64,000 nucleotides of DNA from Artocarpus heterophyllus (lineage: Eukaryota > Streptophyta > Magnoliopsida > Rosales > Moraceae), in contig CM046347.1 in NCBI GenBank assembly GCA_025403435.1, positions 26,300,597 to 26,364,596 on the forward strand. The letters are read 5' to 3'. The translations under genes and the position numbers were made by a program. This document shows, piece by piece, positions 12,249-24,688 of the stretch. The first letter of the stretch is position 1, and the number at the start of each line of letters is the position of its first letter. The notes beneath the pieces were generated by a model, which was given only the letters and a program-made list of their open reading frames with translations, did no database searches and was not told the DNA's origin.

Positions 12249-12626
12249 AGTAAATTGTATCATTGCACCTTTAACTATTCACTTTTTGTATAATGTATTT
12301 CGTACTTTTAATCTTGACACAATTCGCTTTGAACTTTACAATCATTGACAATTGAGGTCTAATGGCTATTTTTAATTTTCGTTAAGTACTTTTTTTTTTC
12401 ACCTGTTGAGCCTCAATTTCTTTTCTTAAAATCATATGCTCTACTCTTAAGAAAACTCACATGTGAATTTTGTGACCGAAATTGTCCATGCTTTTTAAAA
12501 CTTGTTAGCTATTAGACTTTAATTGCTAATAATTTTAAAATTCAAGGTGCACTTTGCTAACATTAAAAGTCCGGGGTCTATTATGCAAAAAATAAATAGT
12601 TTAAAGTGCAACAATACAATTTACTT
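12249..12626. mobile_element. MITE-like element with about 55-bp terminal inverted repeats
   Basis: The left end AGTAAATTGTATCATTGCAC pairs with the right end, whose complement reads AAGTAAATTGTATTGTTGCA. The pairing continues imperfectly for about 55 bases. About 378 bp, no coding capacity. The superfamily is not assignable without a clear TSD. Confidence 0.65.
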
Positions 12627-13269
12627 TTGTGTGCATTATATAGATATATATATATATCCCTTATCATTATATATCTCTTTTCTTAATTTAGCACCATGAA
12701 TTTTTATATTTTTAAGTATTATACATTATCCAAACAACAAGATTAAAAAAAACGATATTGAGTGGGAATGAAACTACCCAGAAATTGAACCGCATTCGGT
12801 TATTCGAATCTCTTTTAATCTTTAATTAGCGTACAAAATTTCCAGGAAAAGAAAAAAAGAGAAAAGAAAAGAAAATTAGATATGTATAAATTAGGAATCT
12901 AGACAGATACAAGAACAATATTATATATATCACCTCTGATGATCTTCAGTTACTATTAACTACTATAGAACTTTTTAACTGATCAGAGATCCGCGTGCAA
13001 ATTCTTCCGCTCACATGTTACACTGTAGTACAATATCACATGTTTGGCGTGTTTAATATTATGTAACGCCGGCAAACAAAAGAAAACAAATTAAAAGAAA
13101 ATGACAAATACTAAAGTTTCAATGTCATTATAATAAGTGCTCCCTTTTTTTTTTCTTTTGCTTTTCTTTTTTTGAGGAAAATAAGCGTCCACGTTTTATG
13201 CCAACTCAAAAAGAACTTTAGTATTATTTCAAAAAGAAAAAAAGAAAAAAGAACTTTAGCAATTTCTCC

Positions 13270-13277
13270 TATAAATA
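13270..13277 (+). promoter_or_regulatory. TATA box of GGP gene
   Basis: TATAAATA lies 145 bp upstream of the ATG at 13415, in a sequence that becomes C-rich just downstream, as in plant core promoters. The transcription start is expected near 13300. Confidence 0.7.
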
Positions 13278-13414
13278 GATCCCCTCTCCGGACCCAATTC
13301 TAGTACAATTCGTAGTACTTTATTAGCTTATAAAAAAATTAATAATAACAACAACAACAACTCTACATATTCTAGGGTTTGCATTGATACAAATCGCAAT
13401 TGGCATTGAAGCTC

Positions 13415-15986
13415 ATGAAGGACGTTGAGAAAAGATTTGCCCTGCTTCTCGCGGCGAGGGATTCGGAGTACGTGAAGAAGATCTACGGCGGCTACTTCGA
13501 CGTGTTCGTGGCGGCTTTCGGGGAAGAAGGAGAGAGGTGGGACTTGTTCAGGGTCGTGGAGGGAGAGTTTCCTGAGATGAAGGAGCTGGACAACTACGAT
13601 GGCTTTGTGGTTAGTGGCAGTCCGTACGATGCTTATGGGAACGACTCATGGATTATCAAGCTATGCTTTCTCTTGCAGACTTTGGATTCCAAAGGCAAAA
13701 AAGTCCTTGGAATTTGCTTTGGCCATCAGGTACTACTTCAATATTTTCACATTCCAGGCACATAAGCAGTTTTTATGGAACGTACTATTGTTCTTAGTAA
13801 TTTTTTTCATAACTTTATTTTTACTTTTGTAAAATAATAGTAATTTTTTCCGTGCAATACATAAATTAAATTAAAACTTTGAACTAAGTTTGTGTTTACT
13901 TATCTAGAATTCCAACTCTGGAGAGGGAATTGAATTCTCTATATTAAAATCTAACGTTTACTTTGTATTAAGGAATTAAACAAGGTGGGTTCCATGTATA
14001 AGTAAGGAATTGAATTTTTTTAATACAAAGAAAAGTATCTTCCACCTCCTACCCATGATATTTAATTATTTCCCCTAAAAGATAGGAACCAACAAACTTA
14101 TTTTCAAAATCTACCCTTATTTTAAGTTAGTTATTTACTTCACATGAAGGTAATTTTGTAATCAAACTTATTTTATTCTAATTTCTTCTCATTCTTTAGC
14201 AAAATTAAAAAAATAATAAGAATTCAATTCCCCATATAAATTAATTCCTTAATATATTAGTAAACAATTAAATGTGATTTTGGAACTTAATTTCTTTTCT
14301 CTTCCAATTTATTCTTATTCTTTAAATTTCTGATTTATTCTTATTCTTTAAATTTCTGACTAGTTGAATTGTCTAGCATTCTCTTTTTTTTTTTCTTTAT
14401 TCCGCCTTTTACTTTTCTAAAAAATCTATTTATGTAGTTTTCGGTATGCTCTTTTTCCAAAAACAGCACACTCAACTTTTAAAACTCACGTTACAACAAT
14501 ATGAATTTAATTGATTTGATTTCTTGATTTCTAAAATAATTTGTTCATAGCATGTGAAAAAAATAAGAAAGAAAGAATACATTCCTCATGTTGATTGCTA
14601 GATTTTTATAAGATTCCAGTATATTGAATCTGATTTTGTCAATTGAAGCTGGCTCAATTGGTGCTTAGAGGAATCTAAGTTGTTTTAAATATATCGAGTA
14701 CCAAGCTCAAAGTCTGGAAAAAGTATTATTTGGTTTCAAAAAAAAAATTGTGTTTTTACTATAATTATAATGATGTATTTTTCTTTTTATTTTTTCAGAT
14801 TCTTTGCAGAGCATTGGGAGGAAAAGTAGGGAAAGCTTGTAGTGGGTGGGATATTGGAATAAGGCACATAAACATAGTGAAGGATTTGATTCCTTCCAGC
14901 AGATTCCTTAGAGACTTGGATGAAATCCCAGCTTCTCTTTCCATCATAGAGTGCCATCAAGATGAGGTTTGGGAGGTGCCTTTGGGAGCTAATGTGATTG
15001 CATATTCAGACAGAACTGGGGTTGAAATATTTGCCCTTGAAGACCACATTCTTGGAATTCAAGGTCATCCAGAGTACACCAAAGACATACTTGATAATCT
15101 CATTGATCGCCTACTCAACAATAATTCCATAGAGGTGAGATACGTACCTTAAACTATAAATTTATATACATGCGTGTATTTATATATATACACACACACG
15201 TTTGTATGTATGATTGTATATACACCACACCTTTAAACTATGTTCGAATCGTTCACAGTGTAAATCTCTCAATAACTACCGTATCAAGTTAAAAAAGTTT
15301 ATTTATCTTTTTATACATTGTATTTTAGGTTTATTCAAACACTATACCCTTGGTTTTGGATCTCATCGAATTTATATTTTCATATTAGATTTAATACACA
15401 AATTTATACCTTAGTTTAATTAGTAATTGATTTTGACCTTTAAAATGACTAAATTATTTTTAAGTAAAATGGAGAAAAATTACAACTTCCAAAAAATAAA
15501 AAGAAAACAAAAACAAAAATACACAAAACACCTATTTTTGAGAGTATTCTATACATTTTGAAGTCAAAAAACCTTATTATAAAGTTTTTTAAAATTTGTA
15601 AAATTCTCTTCTTCTTTTTAATTTGAGAGTATTTTGGGTAAATTATTAGTTCAAATTTGAATATTGATTGAGAAAAAGTATAAATTTATGTATTAAATCA
15701 AATCTGAGGGCATAAATTCAATGAAATCCAAAACCAAATGTATAGGATTTAAATTAACTTAAAATAGAGGATATAAAAAGATAAAGACCTCAAAAAAGTT
15801 ATATCTCTCACATGCTATAGTATTTTGAATAAACAATAATTCAAACCATTACTTTGAATTTTGCTTCCAACGTCAAGCATAACTAAGTTTAGTTTTAATT
15901 TGAAATTTAGGGTAAAAGTATGAATTTTGATTGATTTGGATTTTTAAAATTTAAAAAAAAATGTTGACAGCACGCGTTAAAAATAA

Positions 15987-16030
<44 letters not shown>

Positions 16031-16342
16031 CTTTCCGTGAATAGTCAAAACTTCATTAGATTCCATTATATTAAAGTATCAAGTGATCAGGATAAAGAAT
16101 GTGTTTTCAATAAATATAAAAATAATAATAATAATAATTAATTTTTCTTCCGCAGAGGTGTGTGTGTTGTCTATCAAGTACTAGTTCATGATATGTATGC
16201 TGGACATGCATATTATTTATTAAGTTTTGGAACTTGATCACAGAGGGATTTTGCTGAAAATGCAAAGACTGTGTTGAAAATAGCTGAGCCAGATAGGAAG
16301 TGCTTGGAAAAGATCTGCAGAAAATTTCTCAAGGGAATATAG
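13415..16342 (+). CDS. GGP: Gamma-glutamyl peptidase / class I glutamine amidotransferase
   Basis: Three exons, all in phase 0: 13415-13729, 14799-15134 and 16244-16342, giving 249 aa. Introns have GT-AG ends (1069 and 1109 bp). The ATG at 13415 gives the usual length; the frame is open slightly further upstream but has no ATG there. Class I GATase fold: catalytic Cys101 in GICFGHQ at the end of exon 1, with His195 and Glu197 in GIQGHPEY in exon 2 completing the triad. The third exon encodes the C-terminal helix (RDFAENAK to KFLKGI). The plant family hydrolyses gamma-glutamyl bonds of glutathione conjugates in the cytosol, in glucosinolate/camalexin synthesis in Brassicales and in glutathione turnover generally. 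Residues are intact, so it is probably functional. Intron 2 carries a MITE-like element and a (GA)n tract. Confidence 0.93.
15296..15790. mobile_element. Foldback/MITE-like element in GGP intron 2
   Basis: The stretch near 15325-15408 (CTTGGTTTTGGATCTCATCG and flanks) is the diverged complement of 15675-15757 (with CCAAAACCAAATG). Pairing extends outward through TTTATCTTTTTATA. It makes an inverted repeat of about 110-bp arms around a non-coding centre. No target duplication could be fixed. Confidence 0.6.
15991..16026. repeat. (GA)n microsatellite
   Basis: 18 GA units inside GGP intron 2, followed at 16120 by a short (TAA)n run. Confidence 0.95.
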
Positions 16343-18385
16343 AAAATTCGCCTCCTTTTGTACCTGCCATAACGGACTGTGTGGGAGACCAACGCGAACA
16401 TCATCATCTACTTTGATGTTAACATTTCATAGATTTTGTAATGTTTGTAAAATGGAGAAAATTGCGTTCATATCATATCTTTCATTTCGCAATTTAAAAA
16501 TTAAAATTGTTCATTTAGTTTAATCAATTGTCCTAACAAATCCAAATTTTCAACAACAGAAAAAGTCTATACGAGAGGACTTGAAGGCAAAATGGAATTA
16601 TATGTCTCTCATGATTTAGGCGCGAGCTCGGGACATGCATTTTTATACTTGTAAGCATGATTAAACTAATAAGATATGAGCAAATAAAGAGACGTAGAAT
16701 TTTAAATGATAAATGTATTTGTAGTTTGAATGGAGCCTGAAAAATTAGTCATGGAGATCAAAACATGGCTGAACTAATAAGGTAGAGGCAAATAAAAAGA
16801 TGTAGAATCTAAAAAGGATACAATTTTAGAGGGATAAAACACAAGTTTTTTAAATTTTTCATACAAAACATAAAGGAAAAAAAGTTCACAGGAGAAAAAG
16901 TGACCATCCACCTTCATCTATATATGGCTCCAGGTCTTGAGTCTTAGGCCGGCATGTCACCGTATCATAAGATAGAAATATTTAAAACCTCAAAAGTTTA
17001 GTTCTTGCCTTTACTTTAGATCCCATTTCTCTTACTTACTGCTCCATTTCAGCATAAAACTTTACAATTTAGAATATGGTTTGTTGACAGTATAGGAATT
17101 TAGAAATCATGTTTTCCTTTTTTTTTTTTTAGAGAATTAACGACATGAATGTCTAAACATACTATAACTTAGAGCCATATCATGATAATATGACTCTTTA
17201 ATCTGTCTGGATAATGATAAAAAGAAAACTGAACGATGAAGCTTAAAATATAAAAAATGATTTATCTTTATGATAAAAAAATGACTGCCCTTTTAGTAAC
17301 GATGGAGGGAATTACGTAAAACGGAGCTAGAAAAATTAGTCATGGTTGAAGGCATGACTAAATCAATAAGATGTGGTAAATAAAAAAGATGTCGAAGTTT
17401 AAGGAAGAGAGGAATACAATTTTGAAAAGGGTAACACAAGTTTAATAAAATTTATGTGCAAAACTAACAGAAACAAAAAGAGCTTGGGGTCACTCTTGTC
17501 TGCGTGGGTGGCTCCACCCTGGCATTACTACATCAAAAAATCAGTTTTACATTTTTCTCATACAAAAATTTTTTGTTTGGCCTATTTTTATAATGCAGGT
17601 AGCCTCTTTATCATACTAGTTTAAAAATACGTGCTTATGCTTGTGCGCACCTAACTTGTTGAATTTTTTATTGAAAAAATTTTAAGATTTGTTTGGGTGT
17701 ATGGTTCAAATTAAAAGTTTGAATTAAAAATAACACTTTAAATTTTATGGAAAAAAATGCTATAACAAAGCATTGTTTGGTTCAAATCTGTATTTTTCAA
17801 ATATACTATTAGTTTTCTTTATTGATTGGTTATTTGAGAAAAAATTAAGCAATTAGGTAGATAAAAAAATTATCTATGAAAATCACATTTAATATAGGTA
17901 AAAATATATTTTAGAGAATTATGAGAGAAAAATTTAGGCAGAGATATATTTGATGGTAATGATTTTATTAGATAAAAGGAAGTATTTCAATAGTATACAT
18001 TTAAAATATAAAATTTTATAAAATATATAGGGAAGAAAGCCAAAAAGCTAAATAGAAGGACAAAAATTTAAAAAAATATATATTTAGGGATGGAAAAAAA
18101 AAAAAACTTTCAGGCCGAAAGGGAGAATAACATTCTTCTTTATGTGTGTGTGTGTGTGTTGTATACATAGTTTCCCATAGCTATACCATTAATGGCAAAC
18201 AATGAAGTAAAATCAATTGAAATAAAAACTGTTAAAAAAATAAAAAAAACAACCGGATACACATCTCTGTAAATAAGAATTGGAGTGTACAAAAATGGGT
18301 CACAGGGTATCGCAATCAATTAAATTAAAAAAAAAAAAAAAAGAATGATAAAAGTCATTATAGTTTTTCAAAAAAAAAAAGCGTT
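16343..18385. other. Intergenic DNA with diverged direct repeats
   Basis: No gene seen. A segment of about 200 bp at 16728-16932 (starting near GAAAAATTAGTCATGG and ending with GGCTCC) recurs in diverged form at about 17318-17515, with a partial third copy near 16655-16712. They look like copies of an unclassified dispersed repeat. A (GT)n run lies near 18143. Confidence 0.5.
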
Positions 18386-19660
18386 TACATGTATACCACA
18401 CAAATAAATTTTGAACTGATTTATACCACTAAAAAAATAATTACAAAAAATGTCACAATACATCATCATACTATATTTAATAAAACCAAATATACCTTCA
18501 AGTATCTAGCCCCTATCCATTATAGTTAGCAACCGATATGTTACATCCGTTGTGGATATCGATCGATATTCGGTATCTGCCGCGGATACCGGCCGATATC
18601 CTAGACCCGACAGGCAACCAGTATAATGCTGGTATTTGATCAAAACACCAACCAGTATTCAACCATGATATTAGTATCCAACCGGTATCCACCATGATAC
18701 CAGCCGATATCCACCGTGAACTAGCCAAAACTGCCATTAATTGTGGCACCGCCATCGTCACAAGAAAAGAAAATTCACAAAAAATAACAAAATAGTAACC
18801 AATTCACAAATATCCATAAAAAATCAACCAAATCAAGAAATCACACCAAAATAGAACAAATCCAAGAATGAAGAAAAAAAATCGGCGGTCATCCCCTGGC
18901 AAATCTGGCAGAGATCCGGCCTTGCATCCGAGTTAAGCTTGGATTTTGAAGAAATCTGATCTCGACGGATGTGCCAGCAGCAACACGCAGAGGAGCTACA
19001 TCGGTAGAGATTTGCTGGCTTCACCTCCATGGCGATAGATTGGCTCGGCATGGTAAGGAGCTTTGCAACGTGTGGTTGCAAATCAGCGAACTACTGCACA
19101 ACGAGATTGCAACGAATGAGGTGGCAAGATTAACTTGGTGGCCATGTTGCACACCATCAGAAGATTAAAGAGGAGATATGCAAATTGCCCGTCGAGCTTT
19201 GCATGGGTGGACATCTGCTCTCCGATGGAGGCGTGAGGGTGACGTCCTTCTCCAGTGGAGGCACTGGGCGACAAGCTTCTTTGGTTAAGGCATGGGGGCA
19301 ACAAGCTTCTTCGATTTTGAGAGAGATAGCTAAAGAGAGAAGGTATGAGAGAGACACCAACAGAATGCCGAAAAGGGAGAAAGAGCTGCCGCCGAGAACT
19401 TCTAGAGGATGACTATTATTGTCATCAGGGAACTAAGGAGGAGGGAGCAAAGAGAGAGGAATAGAGAAGAAGGGACGATTGGGAAGTGAGAGAGAATGAT
19501 GAAAGGCAGTTGGGGGAAGGAAAAAACCCTTAGGTTTTGACTATGGGTATTTTGGTGAGTACGCAAGATCTAATTGATGCCACGATGGTATATTTTGTTA
19601 CAATTTTAAAGGATGTGGCAGATTTCAATCCAAAGGGAATTAGTAGCATGGAGTATAATT
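18386..19660. mobile_element. Long-TIR element, MULE-like, possible captured sequence
   Basis: About 110-bp diverged inverted repeats bound this region: the left arm 18386-18500 pairs with the complement of about 19545-19660 (shared blocks around CAATACATCATC/CATCGTGGCATC and TTGAACTGA/TTGGATTGA). The interior is markedly less AT-rich, with open frames at 18.9-19.4 kb and a leader-like GA-rich stretch, but no recognisable transposase. Non-autonomous Mutator-like elements with captured host sequence look like this. The class is inferred from TIR length only. Confidence 0.4.
18530..18720. repeat. Cluster of CCGATATCC/CCGGTATCC-type motifs
   Basis: About ten variants of a 9-mer (CCGATATCC, CCGGTATCC, TCGATATTC and similar) recur on both strands in 190 bp, many palindromic around GATATC. 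This is subterminal to the left arm of the long-TIR element. Confidence 0.5.
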
Positions 19661-19730
19661 ATCTCTAAAAAAAGACGTATGATTCTTAAAATAGATAGTT
19701 TATATAACTACTTCACATTTAAGTAATTTA

Positions 19731-22700
19731 GAGCTCATTTGATAAATGGATTCGAATTGTATTGATTCAGATTTTTTTGATTTGAGTGTTGTGATTTGAA
19801 TTATATGATTTAAATTGCAATCCAAGTTAGTGTTAGGTTAGGAAAGTGGTTAAAAATTAGAGTTAGGAACAAAATCCAAATCTGTGTTTGGTAAGTGTTT
19901 GAAATCCTGATTTGAGTTATGAATTTGTATTTGGTACATCACAAATTCGGATTCGGATTTTTGTCCTCATTTTTGAAATACAGAAAATATAGTAGAAAAA
20001 TACTAGTTTATATTTTGTTAAACTACAATTTAGAAATATTAATAAAAATCCTCATTTTATTTTTGAAAAGAATGTGTTTTTTTTATTTTTTATTTTTTAT
20101 TTTTTGAACATAAACAAATAGATTCAAATTAAAGGAAAAATTAATAATACAATTAAAAATATATGTAAAGAAATGGAAACAAAGTTCATTGCCTCAAATA
20201 CAAATAACAATTAAGTTCATGGTCCTCAATGAGAAATGAGAAAATTGGACCAATAAATAATATAGATGTAACCAACAGTCATAAAACCAAATCTGATGCA
20301 AGATGAACTAATTTGCCATGGCTTTTGAAAAAAAAATGAGAACTAAAAAATATGACATGTATATAGGAAGGTTAGCACTAAAATGGTTCATGTCCACCAT
20401 AAGGTAGACGTGGGTAATAAAGGGTATCATGTAGAAAATGTGATGGCGATGGAAAAAAAGATGGAGATGGTGCTTGAGATGGTCTCGGTGGTAGAAACGG
20501 GTAGTATGTTGTGTTCTATTGCTGAAAATGAACTTTTGTAACCACTTTCTGTACCAGGGCTAATCGATACTCCTCCTTTGCTATGAGGAATGCCGTCTAG
20601 AATTTGGGGTTATTTGATAGAAACTCTATAAATTCCCAATACCTATATGTGCCAAGGTTCATCTCATTCATGATATTTAAGTACTATTTCCATTCTACAT
20701 CGTTTGAGTTGAGTTGATTTGCAGAACTTGTTCTACCAATGCCCCTACTAGTGCCGCATCTAGAGAGGGACTCAGCAATACTATGCAATGCAGTTGCAGC
20801 AACGTGCGAGTCAGACAAACCCTTGCTTGGCACTGGCCTCTTCCCAATTGTCCTAGAGGTGTAAGCAATATTAGTGGCATGTCCACCGGATCTACGACCG
20901 TCAACCCCTGCCAAATTGGAAATATAAGCCCGTTCCTCAGGATTATTGTAACCATCTTCTCCTCAAACTACTCTGATATTCCATCTTGCTCCATTAGGCT
21001 TCTCTATGGACTAGGAGGTTCATTTAAGCGTATAGAATAGGAAGCCATGGCATGATTCCCAATGGCAAACTCTTTGTAGAAAACATGTTCAATCAAATTC
21101 CAATTGTTCACTGCCTCAAAAAACAAGTCCTTCGCATGAGGGGTTCTCTAGACAACAAAAAGAAAGGTATTAAGATCACAAATTTGCAAATTCAAGTGTA
21201 AAATGAAAATTCAAGTGTAAAATGAAGAGTTAGTAAAGGCAAAAATGGAGGACATGCCGCTAAAAAATCATCTAAATACTCCTTGCAATGAACTACCCTG
21301 GTTCCAGGATCCGAACCAAGTCTAGTAGAATTCATGAGAATGGAGTAAAGATGAAAAGTCTTTCTCACCCCATTTTTCTTCTGTTTACAATGTTTGTCAG
21401 GAACACTTGGGCTGAAAATCTCCAAGGCCCCCAGTTGTCTCAATCAGCCCTTGAAGGATGTTTACCAAGAGCGGTTGTTTGATGCTCCACCAAATGTAGC
21501 AACAATACCCTCTCATTTTGCCTGCTCCAATTAATTGTTGCCTCATCGTTATTCTTTTTCTTCCCCATCTTCTCCATTTTTACACACGAATCACCGAGCA
21601 AGCAAAGACTACTACAGATGCATATAATTGAAGAAAACAACATAAAAAATTCACAACAATATCAACATAAATCTAGCTCAGAACTATTATCTTCTTCTAT
21701 TTCATATTAGGAGCATAATTACTATAGATTGGCACCTAAACGTCGATAACACTACTACAACCGGTTAGTACACATAGGGAAGGGCTAAAACGATAGCTAA
21801 TAGAGGGTAGGAAAAAGGCAAAACAACAACTAACACACAGGAAACAATAGGTGCATAATCAACTAGGAGCACACAGGCATAATAAGCACCACAATCTACA
21901 ATAAAAACTCTTCAACCAATATGACGAAGCATAAACAGTTTCATCACAGCCAAAACCATTTCTCAAATCAGAATGTAGTATCAACAAACTTATCATGTTT
22001 AATTTCTATTAACACAAAAAAAAAAACTTATTAGCCAACAAATATGTAAATCAATTGTTGATCTCAAAAATATGTACTTGAGAAGAAGAATAAACTTAAA
22101 CCAGTTCACAGTTGGATAACGATTGTTTTTTTTCTTATTTTTCTACCATAGTATTAAACTTAAGGCTCAAAACCGGTTCACAATGCCACGTCCAAAATAG
22201 TAGTAAAATGAAAAACTAGGCAAATAATCAGTTTGTTCTAGCATTTTACAACATATTAAAAAAAAAAGAATTTCATAAAGGAAATCAAAAAAAAGGTCGG
22301 GAAGGGGCCAAAACGACATCCGAGGATAGGGGGTTAGGAAGCCGACATGCACAGAGGGTGGAGAAGCACTTCTCATGGGTAAAAAAATCAAGGAATAAAT
22401 TAAACTCAGAAAAAAAAAGGAATTGAAACCAAAATTACAGTGTTTGAGCCCACCAACGAATCTGTAGATTCCAGCCTAACCTAAGCAAGTCGCCACAAGA
22501 ACTTCGACCACGTGTAACAACGTCGACAACAAGAACAGGTCAACTACACATGGAGGCGTAGATGAGCATTACGGTAGCCAGATCTACATCGATGGAGCAT
22601 AAGAGAGAGTCAAGGGACCAATTTATCACTGGCGGGACCAATAGTTGCCGTTTTGAGAGAGAGGAAGGATAATAAGGTTTCCACCACATGCAGAGAGTGG

Positions 22701-23033
22701 GGCAATTTATGGGGTGCTTGCATTGTCTGGTGGGAGTTAGGGGATTTATTGCAGAAGCAATTACCCTTCAACAGTTAAAAAAAAAAATCTTGAGACAAGA
22801 GAGAGAATTCTGACTGTAGCAATTCTCAGGGAATCCGAATAATAGCCAGCTTTCACTGTAGCGAAGCAACTTGAGTTATTAGAAAATAAGAGGGTGAACT
22901 CCGAAAAAGAGGATTGGGATATCTCAAATCGGATCAATTGGATTTAGATTATTAAGACACCAAACGGGTATTCTTCTTACTATATGGACTCTAAGTCTAC
23001 GTAGTTAGCCCAATACCTAAAACAAACAGGCCG
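19731..23033. mobile_element. Decayed DNA transposon, possibly PIF/Harbinger
   Basis: TTA is found at both borders (19728-19730 and 23034-23036). The right end in complement reads CGGCCTGTTTG, close to the usual PIF/Harbinger end, while the left end GAGCTCATTTG is weakly similar. The interior carries Myb/SANT-like protein fragments on the minus strand, which accompany such elements. No DDE transposase was found. The TIR match is poor, so the boundaries are tentative. Confidence 0.35.
20684..21640 (-). pseudogene. Myb/SANT-like transposon-associated protein remnant
   Basis: Reading the minus strand from 21577, a W-x-ER-x-LL-HLVEH segment resembles the first helix of the Myb/SANT-like DNA-binding domain. 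A fragment at 21443-21192 (with DPGTRVVHCKEYLDDFL) and another at about 21148-21023 (RTPHAKDLFFEAVNNW) resemble the later parts. They lie in different frames separated by stops, so the gene is broken. The low-complexity C-terminal portion at 20955-20684 is also open in fragments. Assignment rests on pattern only. Confidence 0.4.
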
Positions 23034-23036
23034 TTA

Positions 23037-24051
23037 AGGACTTATATCTTTTTTTGCCTTTGACACCGTTATATACTCAAAAACCAATAATTAATTACAT
23101 GAAATTTTAACAATGTTACATTAAAAACTATACATTTTTTAAAAAAAATAATATTATTAGTTTGACTTTCTAGAGCTTTTCGTAAATACTATTTGTTTCT
23201 AAAATGACCCGGAATGTCCCTTTTACCTACCTACCCTAAATTCCTTATTGGCAACAAAAGTTTCTCCAATTCCTTTTTTTATTCTCAATTATTTCTTTAT
23301 TTTCGCCCAAATCTCCTTTTTATTCTTTTTTTGATCTTATTCACCGTCCACGACAATCAAACTACACAACGCATTCCCTCAAAAAAAAAAAAAAGAAGAA
23401 AACTGCACAACGCATGTACCCGGATAAGTGCAAAATGGCTTCTATTACCCTGTATAATATGGCATACACTTCCATATTTTGCAGAATATATTATCCCAGT
23501 ACTCCCTCGTCCTTCCTCTCGTATGAAACGTCAAACTGACAGAATTTTTTTTATAAATTAATGCGAAGGAGGGCTGTTTGTAGATCCTTCCTCAACCTGC
23601 AGTCTTAAGGACCATAGAGATCACATAGGATATATATGAGTTGTAAATGGCAAGTTGGCTAGCCATGAATTGTAAGAGGCAACTAGGCAAGTTTCCTAAA
23701 ATTCCAAGATTCTTGTGCGGACGGTATTAATTTTTTATTTTTTATTTATTTTTTTAAATCTTGAAGAATAGGATTCCAATCTGTTCTCATGGAAGAAGCC
23801 ATGAAATTCCAACATTAAATATACCTTTGTCACTAACTATATATTGGCTTTCAAGGATTCCTTGCTTATCCTACTTCATGTACTACAGATTATTACTTTA
23901 TGACATTATTATGTTATTTAGAGAACGGGAACATATTAACTTTATTTAATACAATACAGTGTTTTATGATGATTAGTATTTCATTAATGACAGGGTACTT
24001 TAAGAGTGGATAATATGCATGTTTCTTTATGTTAAATTGAGTCATTAATAA
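23037..24051. other. Intergenic, no supported gene
   Basis: AT-rich. An open frame of 115 codons at 23214-23561 is low-complexity and matches nothing I recognise. A CTCCCTCGTCC motif at 23502 is reminiscent of Stowaway MITE ends but lacks a matching partner. Confidence 0.5.
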
Positions 24052-24211
24052 TAGGGTGTTTGGGAGCATTTGTTAGAATCAATTTTGGTTAAAAACATTT
24101 GTAGCATATGAAAGCTGTACACTATAGTACACTTTTTAATACTGTAGTATATAAAAACTTTATACTATAACAACCAAAGGTTTTAGTTTTAACTTATGTT
24201 GTCAAACACCT
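24052..24211. mobile_element. MITE with GGTGTTTG terminal repeats
   Basis: TAGGGTGTTTGGGAGCA at the left pairs with the complement of TGTTGTCAAACACCTA at the right. The interior has the TGTAGCATATGAAAGCTGTACACTATAG-type sequence (about 24108-24128) that recurs near 28220, 43010 and 48065, so it is one of a dispersed family. Confidence 0.6.
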
Positions 24212-24576
24212 AGTAAAAAGTTAAATAGCTTACGAACGTCAAATTGCATCATTTAAATTAGAAAAAAGATAAGGAAACCACCTCTAATCTTAACTTGTGT
24301 ACTAACTTATGAGTTAGCTTTTTTTTTATAGGTTATAAAGGATGAGAAGAGTTAGTGTCTCAAACATTACTATTTGATTCAATGCAATGAAGACGATTTT
24401 TATTTTTTTATTTTATTTTATTCATTTATTTGTTTTTAAGAATCCTCGTAAGTCCACATAATAATATAGACTCCACAAATGATCACAAAACGATAAATGC
24501 CATGAGCTTAGCTTTGGTACGAGTAGTGCGACCATCGGATGGAAGGCGGGGGTGTGTGGTTTTGAATAAACTACTT

Positions 24577-24688
24577 GGGCGTTTGGTATGCAGTAATCAG
24601 TATGAATCATATTCTCGAGAAAATGATTGTAGGCAATATGATTCCTAGGAACCAAGATTATCACGTTTGATTGCACGTATGAATCTTC
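24577..24688. repeat. Duplicated left end of TIR element
   Basis: 112 bp almost identical (one mismatch seen) to 26766-26877, the left end of the TIR element to the right. It is cut off by the solo LTR, which inserted here. Confidence 0.85.

Larger units (their letters stand above)
10532..13269. other. Intergenic DNA upstream of GGP gene
   Basis: No gene was recognised. It holds two MITE-like inverted-repeat elements (listed separately), a long (TA)n tract at 11110-11165 and AT-rich sequence. Confidence 0.6.

Noticed and set aside
23214..23561. 115-codon ORF
   Set aside because: Phe/Leu/Lys-rich translation of T- and A-rich DNA with no motif.
23502..23573. Stowaway MITE
   Set aside because: One end resembles CTCCCTC, but the other end and TA duplication do not match.
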